Origin: Bacteroidaceae bacterium
GTDB lineage: Bacteria > Bacteroidota > Bacteroidia > Bacteroidales > Bacteroidaceae
DNA: 38,496 nucleotides
Direction: 5' to 3'
NCBI GenBank assembly: GCA_017617575.1
Contig: JAFZVY010000086.1
Span: 1 to 38,496 of the forward strand
In this document: positions 1-7,520 of the stretch, piece after piece
Layout: the number at the start of each line of letters is the position of its first letter
How positions within the stretch are numbered: position 1 is the stretch's first letter
The notes under the pieces: model-generated
The model's input: only the letters and a program-made list of their open reading frames with translations
Databases searched by the model: none
What the model was told of the DNA's origin: nothing
Translations under genes and position numbers: made by a program

Positions 1-18
1 CACTTTTCACTTAAAAAC

Positions 19-2871
19 ATGGAATATAATTTTAGAGAAATTGAACAGAAATGGCAGAAGTCTTGGGTAGAGAACGAGACTTACAAGGTTTCTGAGGATA
101 ATAGCAAACCAAAGTTTTACGTACTTAACATGTTCCCTTACCCATCAGGTGCGGGTCTTCACGTTGGTCACCCACTCGGATATATCGCGAGTGATATCTA
201 CGCTCGTTTCAAGCGTCTTCAGGGATTCAACGTGCTCAACCCTATGGGTTACGATGCCTACGGTCTTCCTGCTGAGCAGTATGCCATCCAGACAGGACAG
301 CACCCAGAGGTAACTACATTTGCCAATATTGACCGCTACCGTGAGCAGCTTGACAAGATTGGTTTCTGCTTCGACTGGAACCGTGAGGTACGTACTTGTG
401 CTCCTGGCTACTACAAGTGGACTCAGTGGGCATTCCAGAAGATGTACAACTCATTCTTCTGCAACAAGGAGCAGAAGGCTCTTCCTATAGATGTCCTCAT
501 CAAGCACTTCGAGACAGAGGGTAACCAAGGTCTTGACGTGGCACAGAGCGAGGCTCTCACATTCACCGCAGAGGAGTGGAACTCATGGGACGAGAAGAAG
601 AAGTCTGACGTCCTCATGAACTACCGTATCGCCTTCCTCGGCGAGACTATGGTAAACTGGTGTCCAAAGCTCGGTACAGTACTTGCCAACGATGAGGTTG
701 TTGACGGTGTCAGCGTTCGTGGCGGTTTCCCAGTAGAGCAGAAGAAGATGCGCCAGTGGTGCTTGCGCGTAAGTGCTTACTCACAGCGTCTTCTCGATGG
801 TCTCGACACTATCCAGTGGAGCGATTCCATCAAGGAGACACAGAAGAACTGGATTGGCCGTTCTGAGGGTACAGAGGTGGAGTTCAAGATTGCTGGTACA
901 GATGAATACTTCACTATCTTCACTACTCGTGCCGATACTATGTTCGGTGTTACCTTCATGGTTCTTGCTCCAGAGAGCGACCTTGTGCAGAAGGTGACAA
1001 CAGCAGAGCAGAAGCAGGCTGTAGAGGAGTACATCACATACGTAAAGAGCCGTACAGAGCGTGAGCGTATGATTGACCACAAGGTTACAGGTGTATTCTC
1101 TGGTTCGTATGCCATCAACCCATTCACGGGAGAGAAGAACCCAATCTGGATTTCAGAGTACGTTCTTGCAGGTTATGGTACAGGTGCCATCATGGCAGTA
1201 CCTGCCCACGACTCACGTGACTACGCATTTGCCAAGCACTTCAACCTCCCTATCATCCCACTCATCGAGGGTGCCGACGTTAGCGAGGAGAGCTATGATG
1301 CTAAGGAAGGTATCGTAAGCAACTCACCAGCTCCGGGCAAGACTGGCGTAGCTTATGATGGTGAGACACTCTCACTCAACGGCTTGACTGTTAAGGAAGC
1401 TATTGCAGCAACAAAGACTTTCGTAAAGAAGCACAACATAGGTCGTGTGAAGGTAAACTACCGTCTTCGTGATGCTATCTTCTCACGCCAGCGTTACTGG
1501 GGTGAGCCATTCCCTGTATATTACAAGAATGGCATCCCTTACATGATTCCAGAGGAGTGTCTTCCTATCCAGCTCCCACAGGTGGAGAAGTTCCTCCCAA
1601 CAGAGACAGGTGAGCCACCACTTGGCAACGCTACTGAGTGGGCTTGGGATGAGGCTAATAAGAAGATTGTAGCCAACAGCCTTATCGACAACAAGACTGT
1701 GTTCCCAATCGAACTTTACACTATGCCTGGATTCGCAGGTTCATCTGCATACTACCTCCGCTACATGGATCCACACAACGACAAGGCACTTCTCTCTCCA
1801 GAGGCTGCTAAGTACTGGCAGAATGTTGACCTCTACGTAGGTGGTTCAGAGCATGCAACAGGTCACCTCATCTACTCTCGTTTCTGGAACAAGTTCCTCT
1901 TCGACTGTGGCGTCTCTGTAAAGGATGAGCCATTCCAGAAGCTCATTAACCAGGGTATGATTCAGGGACGTAGTAACTTCGTGTATCGTATCAAGGATAC
2001 CAATACATTCGTGTCACTCGACAAGAAGGATGCATACGACACTACTCCTATCCACGTGGATGTGAACATCGTAAGCGCAGACGTTCTCGACGTTGAGGCA
2101 TTCAAGGCATGGCGTCCTGAGTACAATAACGCAGAGTTCATCCTCAATGACGAGGGCAAGTACATCTGTGGCTGGGCAGTTGAGAAGATGTCAAAGTCTA
2201 TGTTCAACGTCGTAAACCCAGATATGATTGTTGAGAAGTTCGGTGCTGACACCCTCCGTCTCTATGAGATGTTCCTCGGTCCTGTTGAGCAGTCAAAGCC
2301 TTGGGACACTAACGGTATCGACGGTTGCCACCGCTTCCTCAAGAAGCTCTGGAACTTCTTCATCAAGGACGACAGCGTAGTGGCTACTGACGGTGATGCT
2401 ACACCAGAGGAGCGTAAGGCTCTCCACACTCTCATCAAGAAGGTGACAGGCGACATCGAGCAGTTCTCTTACAACACAAGCGTTGCTGCCTTCATGGTGT
2501 GCATCAACGAGCTTACTAAGCTCAAGAGCACTTCACGTGAGGTTAAGGAGGCACTTGCCGTACTTATCGCTCCATTCTGTCCTCACATCGCAGAGGAGCT
2601 TTATCACCTTCTCGGTCACGAGGGTACTGTATGTGATGCACCTTGGCCAGCATTCAACGAGGACTACCTCAAGGAAGACAGCGTGAAGATGATGGTTGCC
2701 TTCAACGGTAAGGCTCGCTTCCCACTTGAGTTCCCAGCAGGTACAGACAACGCTACTTGCGAGAAGGCTGCACTTGAGAATGAGCAGTCAGCTAAGTGGA
2801 TGGAAGGCTTCACAGTTGCCAAGGTTATCGTCGTGCCAGGCAAGATGATTAACATCGTGCTCAAGAAGTAA
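19..2871 (+). CDS. leuS: Leucyl-tRNA synthetase
   Basis: Class I aminoacyl-tRNA synthetase that charges tRNA-Leu in the cytoplasm. The HIGH-type motif reads HVGH at residues 48-51 and the KMSKS loop is intact at 723-727. Between them lies the CP1 editing domain, with TTRADTMFG and the [15 protein letters not shown] stretch that holds the editing aspartate. The 950 residues are a little long for a bacterial LeuRS. A charged insert after about residue 150 ([16 protein letters not shown] region) accounts for part of this and is, as I recall, usual in Bacteroidota. The ATG at 19 follows an A-rich leader with no Shine-Dalgarno sequence. Codon choice is strongly biased, as expected for high expression. 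The promoter must lie left of the window. Downstream comes the long hairpin at 2880-3145, then a co-directional gene. Confidence 0.98.
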   Translation: MEYNFREIEQKWQKSWVENETYKVSEDNSKPKFYVLNMFPYPSGAGLHVGHPLGYIASDIYARFKRLQGFNVLNPMGYDAYGLPAEQYAIQTGQHPEVTTFANIDRYREQLDKIGFCFDWNREVRTCAPGYYKWTQWAFQKMYNSFFCNKEQKALPIDVLIKHFETEGNQGLDVAQSEALTFTAEEWNSWDEKKKSDVLMNYRIAFLGETMVNWCPKLGTVLANDEVVDGVSVRGGFPVEQKKMRQWCLRVSAYSQRLLDGLDTIQWSDSIKETQKNWIGRSEGTEVEFKIAGTDEYFTIFTTRADTMFGVTFMVLAPESDLVQKVTTAEQKQAVEEYITYVKSRTERERMIDHKVTGVFSGSYAINPFTGEKNPIWISEYVLAGYGTGAIMAVPAHDSRDYAFAKHFNLPIIPLIEGADVSEESYDAKEGIVSNSPAPGKTGVAYDGETLSLNGLTVKEAIAATKTFVKKHNIGRVKVNYRLRDAIFSRQRYWGEPFPVYYKNGIPYMIPEECLPIQLPQVEKFLPTETGEPPLGNATEWAWDEANKKIVANSLIDNKTVFPIELYTMPGFAGSSAYYLRYMDPHNDKALLSPEAAKYWQNVDLYVGGSEHATGHLIYSRFWNKFLFDCGVSVKDEPFQKLINQGMIQGRSNFVYRIKDTNTFVSLDKKDAYDTTPIHVDVNIVSADVLDVEAFKAWRPEYNNAEFILNDEGKYICGWAVEKMSKSMFNVVNPDMIVEKFGADTLRLYEMFLGPVEQSKPWDTNGIDGCHRFLKKLWNFFIKDDSVVATDGDATPEERKALHTLIKKVTGDIEQFSYNTSVAAFMVCINELTKLKSTSREVKEALAVLIAPFCPHIAEELYHLLGHEGTVCDAPWPAFNEDYLKEDSVKMMVAFNGKARFPLEFPAGTDNATCEKAALENEQSAKWMEGFTVAKVIVVPGKMINIVLKK

Positions 2872-2879
2872 GATTACTT

Positions 2880-3145
2880 AAAAAGGAGTTATTGGTTAAC
2901 TCAACTTTAGCATGTAGTTAAATTGTAGTTAAAAAAGGAGTTATATAGGAAGTTAAAGAGACGATACTCCAATCGCAAATTTATGATTTCAAATTTGTGT
3001 GTCCCGAACGCTTGTTCCGAATGCATAAATTATAGATTTGAAATTTGACATTCAGTCATTCGTCTTTTTAACTCCACTTTAACTTCATTTTAATACCTTT
3101 TTAACTCCCTGCATAAAGTTGAATTTGTTAACTTCTTCAACTCCA
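2880..3145. repeat. Long intergenic imperfect inverted repeat with conserved apical loop (copy 1)
   Basis: The gap between leuS and the next gene can fold into a roughly 260-nt imperfect hairpin. Outer arms are low-complexity: GGAGTT/GTTAA words on the left, TTAAC/AACTCC words on the right. Clear paired blocks are AAAGAGACG at 2955-2963 with CGTCTTTTT at 3061-3069 (one G-U pair), CAAATTT at 2976-2982 with AAATTTG at 3041-3047, and AATTTGTGT at 2992-3000 with GCATAAATT at 3023-3031. The apical loop has GTCCCGA at 3001-3007 and CCGAATGCATA at 3017-3027. The same loop words occur at 33754-33777 on quite different arms. It could be a structured RNA element in the mRNA, a transcription-end structure for leuS, or a small non-autonomous mobile palindrome. 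Confidence 0.65.
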
Positions 3146-3161
3146 TTTGAAATAATATTTT

Positions 3162-4856
3162 ATGGCAGATTCTGCAAGAATTTCTGTTATTGACAAAGTA
3201 CGCCGATTCTTGTCAAACAAGAACAATCTCAACGTACTCAAACTTGAACTCAAGGATTATTTCTTCATCACCCTTGGAGTTGCAGTTTATGCCTTAGGCG
3301 TAAACATTTTCATGCTCCCTTATGGGCTTACTACGGGTGGAGTGATAGGTATTGCAACCATTTTGTACTATCTTACAGAATGGAATGTTGACACAACCTA
3401 TTTCATCATCAACGTATGTCTGCTCATAGTGGCGGTAAAGACACTCGGTCTAAGGTTCTGTCTGAAGACCATTTATGGAGTGGTTTGCATGACTCTTATT
3501 CTCCGTGTGTTTCAGAACTTGATTGCCGATGTTGATGCTGAGGGACATCTCGTCTTCCCACGTCTTCTTGGCGATGAGATATTCATGGCGTGCGTGCTTG
3601 GCGGTATTACCGACGGTATAGGTCTGTACCTCTGTTTTGCAAATAATGGTTCAACAGGTGGTATGGATATCATAGCAGCCATCGTGAACAAGTACAAGCA
3701 GATGTCGTTAGGCTCGGTCATACTTGCTTGCGATATTATCATCATTTCGTCATGCTATCCAGCGTTTCATGACTGGTTCCGCGTAATCTTTGGTTTTGTG
3801 CTTATGTTCATCTGTAGCTTTACGCTCGACTACTGTCTCAACAAGACCAACCAGTCCGTGCAGTTCCTTATCTTCTCGAGAAATCCGCAGAAGATAGCGG
3901 ATGCTATCGTTAAGACTGGACGAGGCGTGACCATGCTTGATGGCGAAGGCTGGTACACACATTCTGAGCGTAAGGTACTCATGAGTATCGTGCGCAAGAA
4001 TGAGCAGATGTACATACAGCGACTTATCAAGTCCATAGACCCTTACGCCTTCGTATCCCTGACCAATGCCAACAGCGTGTGGGGTGAGGGATTTGACCAG
4101 ATGAAGGTCAAGGCTGAGAAACAGCAGAAGAATAGGCGTACGCTTGTGTTTGCAAGCAACAGCACCCATAAACTTAATGAGGTGCGTGCCATCCTCGGTG
4201 ACAAGTATGACGTGCGCTCACTTGCTGACATCGGTTGTCGTATAGACATACCTCGCATTACGGGCAGCATACAGGAGAATGCACTCCTGAAGGCACGTTT
4301 CATCAAGCGTTACTATGGCTTCGACTGTATAGCAGATGACACGGCGCTTGAGTGTGATGCTCTCAACGGTCTTCCAGGCATATACTCCACTACATACGCT
4401 TCTGTTAGCGATGAGGAGGCTCTTAACAACCAGAAGGCTATGCTTCATAGCGAGCAGTATAGCGAGGAGTTGTCCAACGAGATGCTCAACATCCTTCACA
4501 CGGCAGCCAGCAATGACAAGCCTATTGTTCATGACGATGTGAAGGGCAACGTGGACAAAGTGCTTGAGAAGCTTCAGGGTAAGTCACGTGTTGCACGTCT
4601 CCATACAGCCGTTGCACTTGTCACAGGTGAGTATATTGACCCTAAGAAGAATGAGACTCACATCTTTGATGGCATCCTCGAAGGTACTATTGCCGAGACA
4701 CCATCAAGCGAACCAAAGTTCTTCTATGACTCTGTGTTCATCCCTAAGGGCTATGACCAGACATACGACGAACTGGGCGTGGATGTGAAGAACCAGATAA
4801 GCCAGCGCGCTATAGCTATCAACAAGCTCAAGGCCTTCTTCGAGAAGAAGGCTTAA
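3162..4856 (+). CDS. Fusion of YitT/DUF2179 membrane protein with HAM1/RdgB-type NTP pyrophosphatase
   Basis: One 564-aa frame joins two normally separate proteins. Residues about 30-225 are a polytopic YitT-family membrane region with the NNGSTGGMDI signature (161-170). Residues about 230-313 are the DUF2179 cytoplasmic domain (GRGVTMLDGEGWY at 253-265, VWGEGF at 306-311). Residues about 325-564 are a HAM1/RdgB domain, a family that hydrolyses dITP/XTP to monophosphates. Its SN...K..E motif (332-340) and the ADD aspartates (391-393) are present. Several base-pocket motifs differ from the family: SARY is STTY (409-412), GFGYDP is KFFYDS (519-524), and SHR is SQR (547-549). An extra segment of about 35-40 residues lies near 430-468. 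From memory, the two genes are adjacent but separate in related Bacteroides, which suggests gene fusion; activity and specificity may have changed. Confidence 0.88.
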   Translation: MADSARISVIDKVRRFLSNKNNLNVLKLELKDYFFITLGVAVYALGVNIFMLPYGLTTGGVIGIATILYYLTEWNVDTTYFIINVCLLIVAVKTLGLRFCLKTIYGVVCMTLILRVFQNLIADVDAEGHLVFPRLLGDEIFMACVLGGITDGIGLYLCFANNGSTGGMDIIAAIVNKYKQMSLGSVILACDIIIISSCYPAFHDWFRVIFGFVLMFICSFTLDYCLNKTNQSVQFLIFSRNPQKIADAIVKTGRGVTMLDGEGWYTHSERKVLMSIVRKNEQMYIQRLIKSIDPYAFVSLTNANSVWGEGFDQMKVKAEKQQKNRRTLVFASNSTHKLNEVRAILGDKYDVRSLADIGCRIDIPRITGSIQENALLKARFIKRYYGFDCIADDTALECDALNGLPGIYSTTYASVSDEEALNNQKAMLHSEQYSEELSNEMLNILHTAASNDKPIVHDDVKGNVDKVLEKLQGKSRVARLHTAVALVTGEYIDPKKNETHIFDGILEGTIAETPSSEPKFFYDSVFIPKGYDQTYDELGVDVKNQISQRAIAINKLKAFFEKKA

Positions 4857-4885
4857 CGATGCGCTTCGTTTTCTTTCAATACAGA

Positions 4886-4925
4886 GGACACAGTGGGTTT
4901 CGGCTCTCTGTGCCCTTTATGTTTT
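4886..4925 (+). terminator. Probable intrinsic terminator after the YitT-HAM1 gene
   Basis: GGACACAG at 4886-4893 pairs with CTGTGCCC at 4908-4915, with one A-C mismatch in eight pairs. The loop is 14 nt and the hairpin is followed by the T-rich stretch TTTATGTTTTATTT. It lies 30 bp after the stop codon on the + strand. Confidence 0.6.
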
Positions 4926-4956
4926 ATTTAGTGTCTTTTTTAGAAGAACGAAAAGA

Positions 4957-5054
4957 GTCTCTCAAACTAATGCTAGTTTGAGAACAAAGTAGCATTAGTT
5001 TGTATTGCAGACTAACGCTAGTCTGTCATACAAACTAACGCTAGTCTGAGAGAC
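4957..5054. repeat. Cluster of short palindromes with the core CTAAYGCTAG
   Basis: Three near-perfect palindromes occur in 90 bp: 4961-4982 (arms CTCAAACTA and TAGTTTGAG around ATGC), 5008-5025 (CAGACTA ACGC TAGTCTG) and 5031-5048 (CAAACTA ACGC TAGTCTG). A half copy, AGCATTAGTTTG, lies at 4991-5002. The whole set is bracketed by GTCTCTCA (4957-4964) and its inverse TGAGAGAC (5047-5054). It is non-coding. Similar 12- to 18-bp palindromes occur at 31717-31821. Possible roles are protein-binding sites, transcript hairpins or extragenic palindromes; nothing here decides between them. Confidence 0.75.
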
Positions 5055-5070
5055 CCAACATAGAACCTAT

Positions 5071-5166
5071 CAATGTTGCACATCAATCCTTATACGATGT
5101 TGCACATCATACCTCGTTCGATGTGATATATCAATCCTCGTTCGATGTTACACATCATACCTCGTA
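5071..5166. repeat. Four tandem copies of a 24-bp repeat, each with an internal dyad
   Basis: Units at 5071-5094, 5095-5118, 5119-5142 and 5143-5166 follow each other without spacers. The consensus is CGATGTTGCACATC, then AWMCCTCGTT. Within each unit GATGT and ACATC can pair around three bases; the third unit reads GATGT GAT ATATC and keeps pairing through a G-U. A run of seven C follows at 5174-5180. Together with the palindrome cluster at 4957-5054 this fills much of the 507-bp gap before the lipoprotein operon. No coding potential was seen in the gap. Confidence 0.8.
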
Positions 5167-5294
5167 TGGTTTTCCCCCCCACTTTGGGTATGTTTTTATT
5201 ACTCACATAGAGCGGTCAAAATCAATAATTGACATTCAATTTCCAAAGGACTATGCAGAACGCCTCTTTTTTCCTCATTATGCTCGCTCTTCTT

Positions 5295-5325
5295 TTTGTT
5301 AATTTGCAGAAAATGTTTACTTTTG
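5295..5325 (+). promoter_or_regulatory. Bacteroidota-type promoter of the small protein/FISUMP lipoprotein operon
   Basis: TTTG at 5295-5298 and TACTTTTG at 5318-5325 are separated by exactly 19 bp. This matches the -33/-7 consensus TTTG-N19-TAnnTTTG known for Bacteroides sigma-ABfr. It sits 39 bp before the ATG at 5364 and is the best-matching promoter in the window. Confidence 0.75.
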
Positions 5326-5363
5326 CCACGACAATAAACTAAAAACCTAAAAGCAAAACTAAG

Positions 5364-5546
5364 ATGGCAAAATTTTATTCTGCACCTCTTTGTGAGGTGC
5401 GTAAGTCAGGGCTTAGAGCCTCTATTCTTGCAGGCAGTCAAGTGGTGAAAGCCAAAGACTTTGAGGGGTGGAATGCACGTAAACGTTCAGTGGACGGCGT
5501 GATATCAGACGAGAATAAACAACTAAACCAAATCTTTTCGGAGTGA
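5364..5546 (+). CDS. Small protein of unknown function (60 aa), first gene of a lipoprotein operon
   Basis: A short, mostly polar protein without a signal peptide or membrane segment. The N-terminus has the pattern Y..P..EV (FYSAPLCEV, residues 4-12), then a small hydrophobic patch SILAGSQVV (20-28), then a charged tail. It starts at ATG 5364 behind an A-rich leader and a well-matched promoter, and stops three bases before the ATG of the lipoprotein at 5550, so the two are almost certainly co-transcribed. Short proteins of this general look recur next to surface-protein genes in Bacteroidales, in my recollection, but I know no function for them. The position and promoter make it a real gene rather than a chance frame. 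Confidence 0.7.
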   Translation: MAKFYSAPLCEVRKSGLRASILAGSQVVKAKDFEGWNARKRSVDGVISDENKQLNQIFSE

Positions 5547-5549
5547 ATT

Positions 5550-7199
5550 ATGAAAAAGCATATCTTTACAATCCTTCCTATGGTTCTGTTTGCCTCATGT
5601 ACGTCGGAGTTGGCAGATATGAATGTTAACAATGTTACCGAGGGTAACGTTGACAAGGTTACAATCAAGAGCAAACCTTTCGTGTATGATGACGACACAC
5701 GTACATCACTCACGGCTACAGATAATGGTATAAGCTTTGCATGGGCAGACTACGATGCCCTTGGTGTGTTCCCAATAACACCACAGAGTAACAATCAGGC
5801 AAAACAGCCATTGAACATCAACCCTGCAAGTTGCGAGAATGATGCTCACTACGCCACGTTCGATGGTGCTGGTTGGGCACTCAAAAAGGGAAATACATAC
5901 GCAGCATATTCTCCCTACAATGGTGATATACCATCATCTACACCTTACACATCCGTACCTATCGACATGACGGGGCAGGATGGCACACTCGCAACTATTG
6001 GTAGAAAGTATGATTATATGTATGCTCCTTCTACATTTACCGAGGAGAAATGTTCAGACGGAACGAGCCATGAAGTTGTGTTTGACTTCAACCACGCAGT
6101 ATCCATCATCCAGCTTCGCCTCACCATACCTGTTGCAACGACATGGAAGGACTTGACGCTCAGCAGTGCAACAGGTCATAATGTGTGGATGACAAAAGCA
6201 ACGATGGATGTGTCTAATGGAGAAATAACTCCTACAGACTCTTCTTCAAATATTAGTGTCTCCCTTAGTAATGTAACCACGACGGTAGAGAGTCAAGAGA
6301 TCATTGTTTACGTTGCAGCACTTCCAACAGAAACAGGAGTCATGTATCTATCAGCTACTGCGACAGATGGAAGGGAGTATTGTGCAGCTCTTTCAAGCAA
6401 AGAACTTGTAGCAGGCAAGGCATATCGATGGATTGCAACTTTGGCTGAGTTTTATACAGGTGATGGCACACAGAATGGACATAATTATGCTGACCTCGGA
6501 TTGAACAATAAAGTAAAGTGGGCAATGACAAACATTGGGGCAACAAATCCTGAGGATTATGGCGGTTATTATTCATGGGGCGAGACAATGTCTTATGGTG
6601 AAGCTGACCAAAAAAACTTAACGAACTTCAGTTACAATGACCAACAGTCTTATGTGAAAACTATCTATCATTGGAAGACGTATAAGTGGTGTGATGGTAC
6701 ATATAATACAATGACAAAATATTGTACAGATTCTGAATACGGAAATTACGACGACAAGAAATATCTTGAAGAAGAAGATGATGCTGCTGTTCAAAAATGG
6801 GGTAGTGGCTGGCATATTCCAAATGTTTATGAGATGAATGATCTCTGTAATAAATGCTACTGTGTTTGGACAAACAATTACCATAACACTAATACATCAG
6901 GTTACATCTTGTATAAGGCAAAATCCTCATCAGACATGGGGCAAGTTGTCGCATTGGGTGATACTCCTTCAAGTAATTACTCTCTGTCTGACACACACAT
7001 ATTCCTTCCAGCTGCGGGATGCTATTGTAGTAGAAACGGCTTAAAGACGAATGAGGGTACTTTCTGCTATTATTGGTCTTCTTCACTTTGTACAGCTTAC
7101 ACAGAAACAGGTTGGGGACGTTGCTTAAACACACAAACCAGTTCACCTCAGAGTATAATGAGATACTATGGATGTAGCATTCGTGCTGTGATTAAATGA
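5550..7199 (+). CDS. Surface lipoprotein with Mfa-like (fimbrillin) N-terminal and FISUMP C-terminal domains
   Basis: A lipoprotein signal with lipobox FASC places the acylated cysteine near residue 17, so it is predicted to be exported and anchored in the outer membrane, probably surface exposed. Residues about 25-300 resemble the Mfa-like/fimbrillin fold of Bacteroidota: TRTSL followed by ISFAWADYDALGVF, ending in an adhesin-like beta domain. Residues about 305-549 are a FISUMP (Fibrobacter succinogenes major paralogous, DUF1566-like) domain, with YADLGLNNKVKWAMTNIGA, YYSWGE, WHIPNVYEM, CYYWSSS and the terminal SIRAVIK. Such proteins are presumed adhesins or glycan-related surface proteins; the ligand is unknown. 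It forms an operon with the 60-aa gene just upstream. A fragment of a second FISUMP 3' end lies downstream at 7264-7296. Confidence 0.88.
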   Translation: MKKHIFTILPMVLFASCTSELADMNVNNVTEGNVDKVTIKSKPFVYDDDTRTSLTATDNGISFAWADYDALGVFPITPQSNNQAKQPLNINPASCENDAHYATFDGAGWALKKGNTYAAYSPYNGDIPSSTPYTSVPIDMTGQDGTLATIGRKYDYMYAPSTFTEEKCSDGTSHEVVFDFNHAVSIIQLRLTIPVATTWKDLTLSSATGHNVWMTKATMDVSNGEITPTDSSSNISVSLSNVTTTVESQEIIVYVAALPTETGVMYLSATATDGREYCAALSSKELVAGKAYRWIATLAEFYTGDGTQNGHNYADLGLNNKVKWAMTNIGATNPEDYGGYYSWGETMSYGEADQKNLTNFSYNDQQSYVKTIYHWKTYKWCDGTYNTMTKYCTDSEYGNYDDKKYLEEEDDAAVQKWGSGWHIPNVYEMNDLCNKCYCVWTNNYHNTNTSGYILYKAKSSSDMGQVVALGDTPSSNYSLSDTHIFLPAAGCYCSRNGLKTNEGTFCYYWSSSLCTAYTETGWGRCLNTQTSSPQSIMRYYGCSIRAVIK

Positions 7200-7218
7200 A
7201 AAAGTATATAACGACAAA

Positions 7219-7256
7219 ACGAGGATGTATTTCAACCAACACATCCTCGTTTTTTT
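7219..7256 (+). terminator. Intrinsic terminator of the FISUMP lipoprotein operon
   Basis: AACGAGGATGT at 7219-7229 pairs perfectly with ACATCCTCGTT at 7241-7251. The hairpin is followed by a run of T through 7256. It lies 20 bp after the stop codon. Confidence 0.88.
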
Positions 7257-7263
7257 CCGCCTA

Positions 7264-7296
7264 GGCGGTCGAAGCATCCGTGCTGTGTGTGAATAA
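7264..7296 (+). pseudogene. Remnant of a second FISUMP gene 3' end
   Basis: In one frame this stretch reads GGRSIRAVCE followed by TAA at 7294-7296. The intact FISUMP protein just upstream ends GCSIRAVIK, and the nucleotides AGCATYCGTGCTGTG are shared by both. The remnant is followed about 25 bp later by a second copy of the terminator stem. It looks like the tail of a deleted or recombined FISUMP paralogue whose body has gone. Confidence 0.65.
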
Positions 7297-7322
7297 GATG
7301 CGTGTAGCCCAAATTGATAAAC

Positions 7323-7358
7323 GAGGATGTGCCAATCGGCACATCCTCATTGTGTTTT
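7323..7358 (+). terminator. Second copy of the FISUMP-type terminator
   Basis: GAGGATGTGCC at 7323-7333 pairs perfectly with GGCACATCCTC at 7338-7348 around the loop AATC, followed by TGTGTTTT. The GAGGATGTG stem matches the terminator at 7219-7256. It follows the FISUMP tail remnant as the intact terminator follows the intact gene. The rest of the 321-bp gap (7359-7520) holds only the promoter before 7521. Confidence 0.6.
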
Positions 7359-7438
7359 GAGCGACACACTTTAAAAACTTGATTTCGCCATATATAATAA
7401 CTCTAATGAGGTCAAAATAAATAAAGTCAAATTTTTTA

Positions 7439-7465
7439 TTGTTTCAGTATTTTGGAGTATCTTTG
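7439..7465 (+). promoter_or_regulatory. Probable promoter of the C26-M19 fusion gene
   Basis: A good -7 box TATCTTTG lies at 7458-7465 and a partial -33 element TTG at 7439-7441; the 16-bp spacing is shorter than the usual 19. The ATG is 55 bp downstream of the box. Confidence 0.5.
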
Positions 7466-7520
7466 CAAACGTGATTAACTATCGTGTGAAAATGATGATA
7501 TAACCATAATATAACGCATC

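Noticed and set aside
5071-5166. CRISPR array
   Set aside because: The 24-bp units follow each other with no spacers, and no cas gene is in the window.
5174-5180. C7 run as a phase-variable promoter switch
   Set aside because: It lies more than 110 bp upstream of the promoter and outside any frame, so a length change has no evident effect.
5230-5330. Invertible promoter of the Bacteroides capsule type
   Set aside because: No inverted pair encloses the promoter at 5295-5325, and no tyrosine recombinase gene is nearby.
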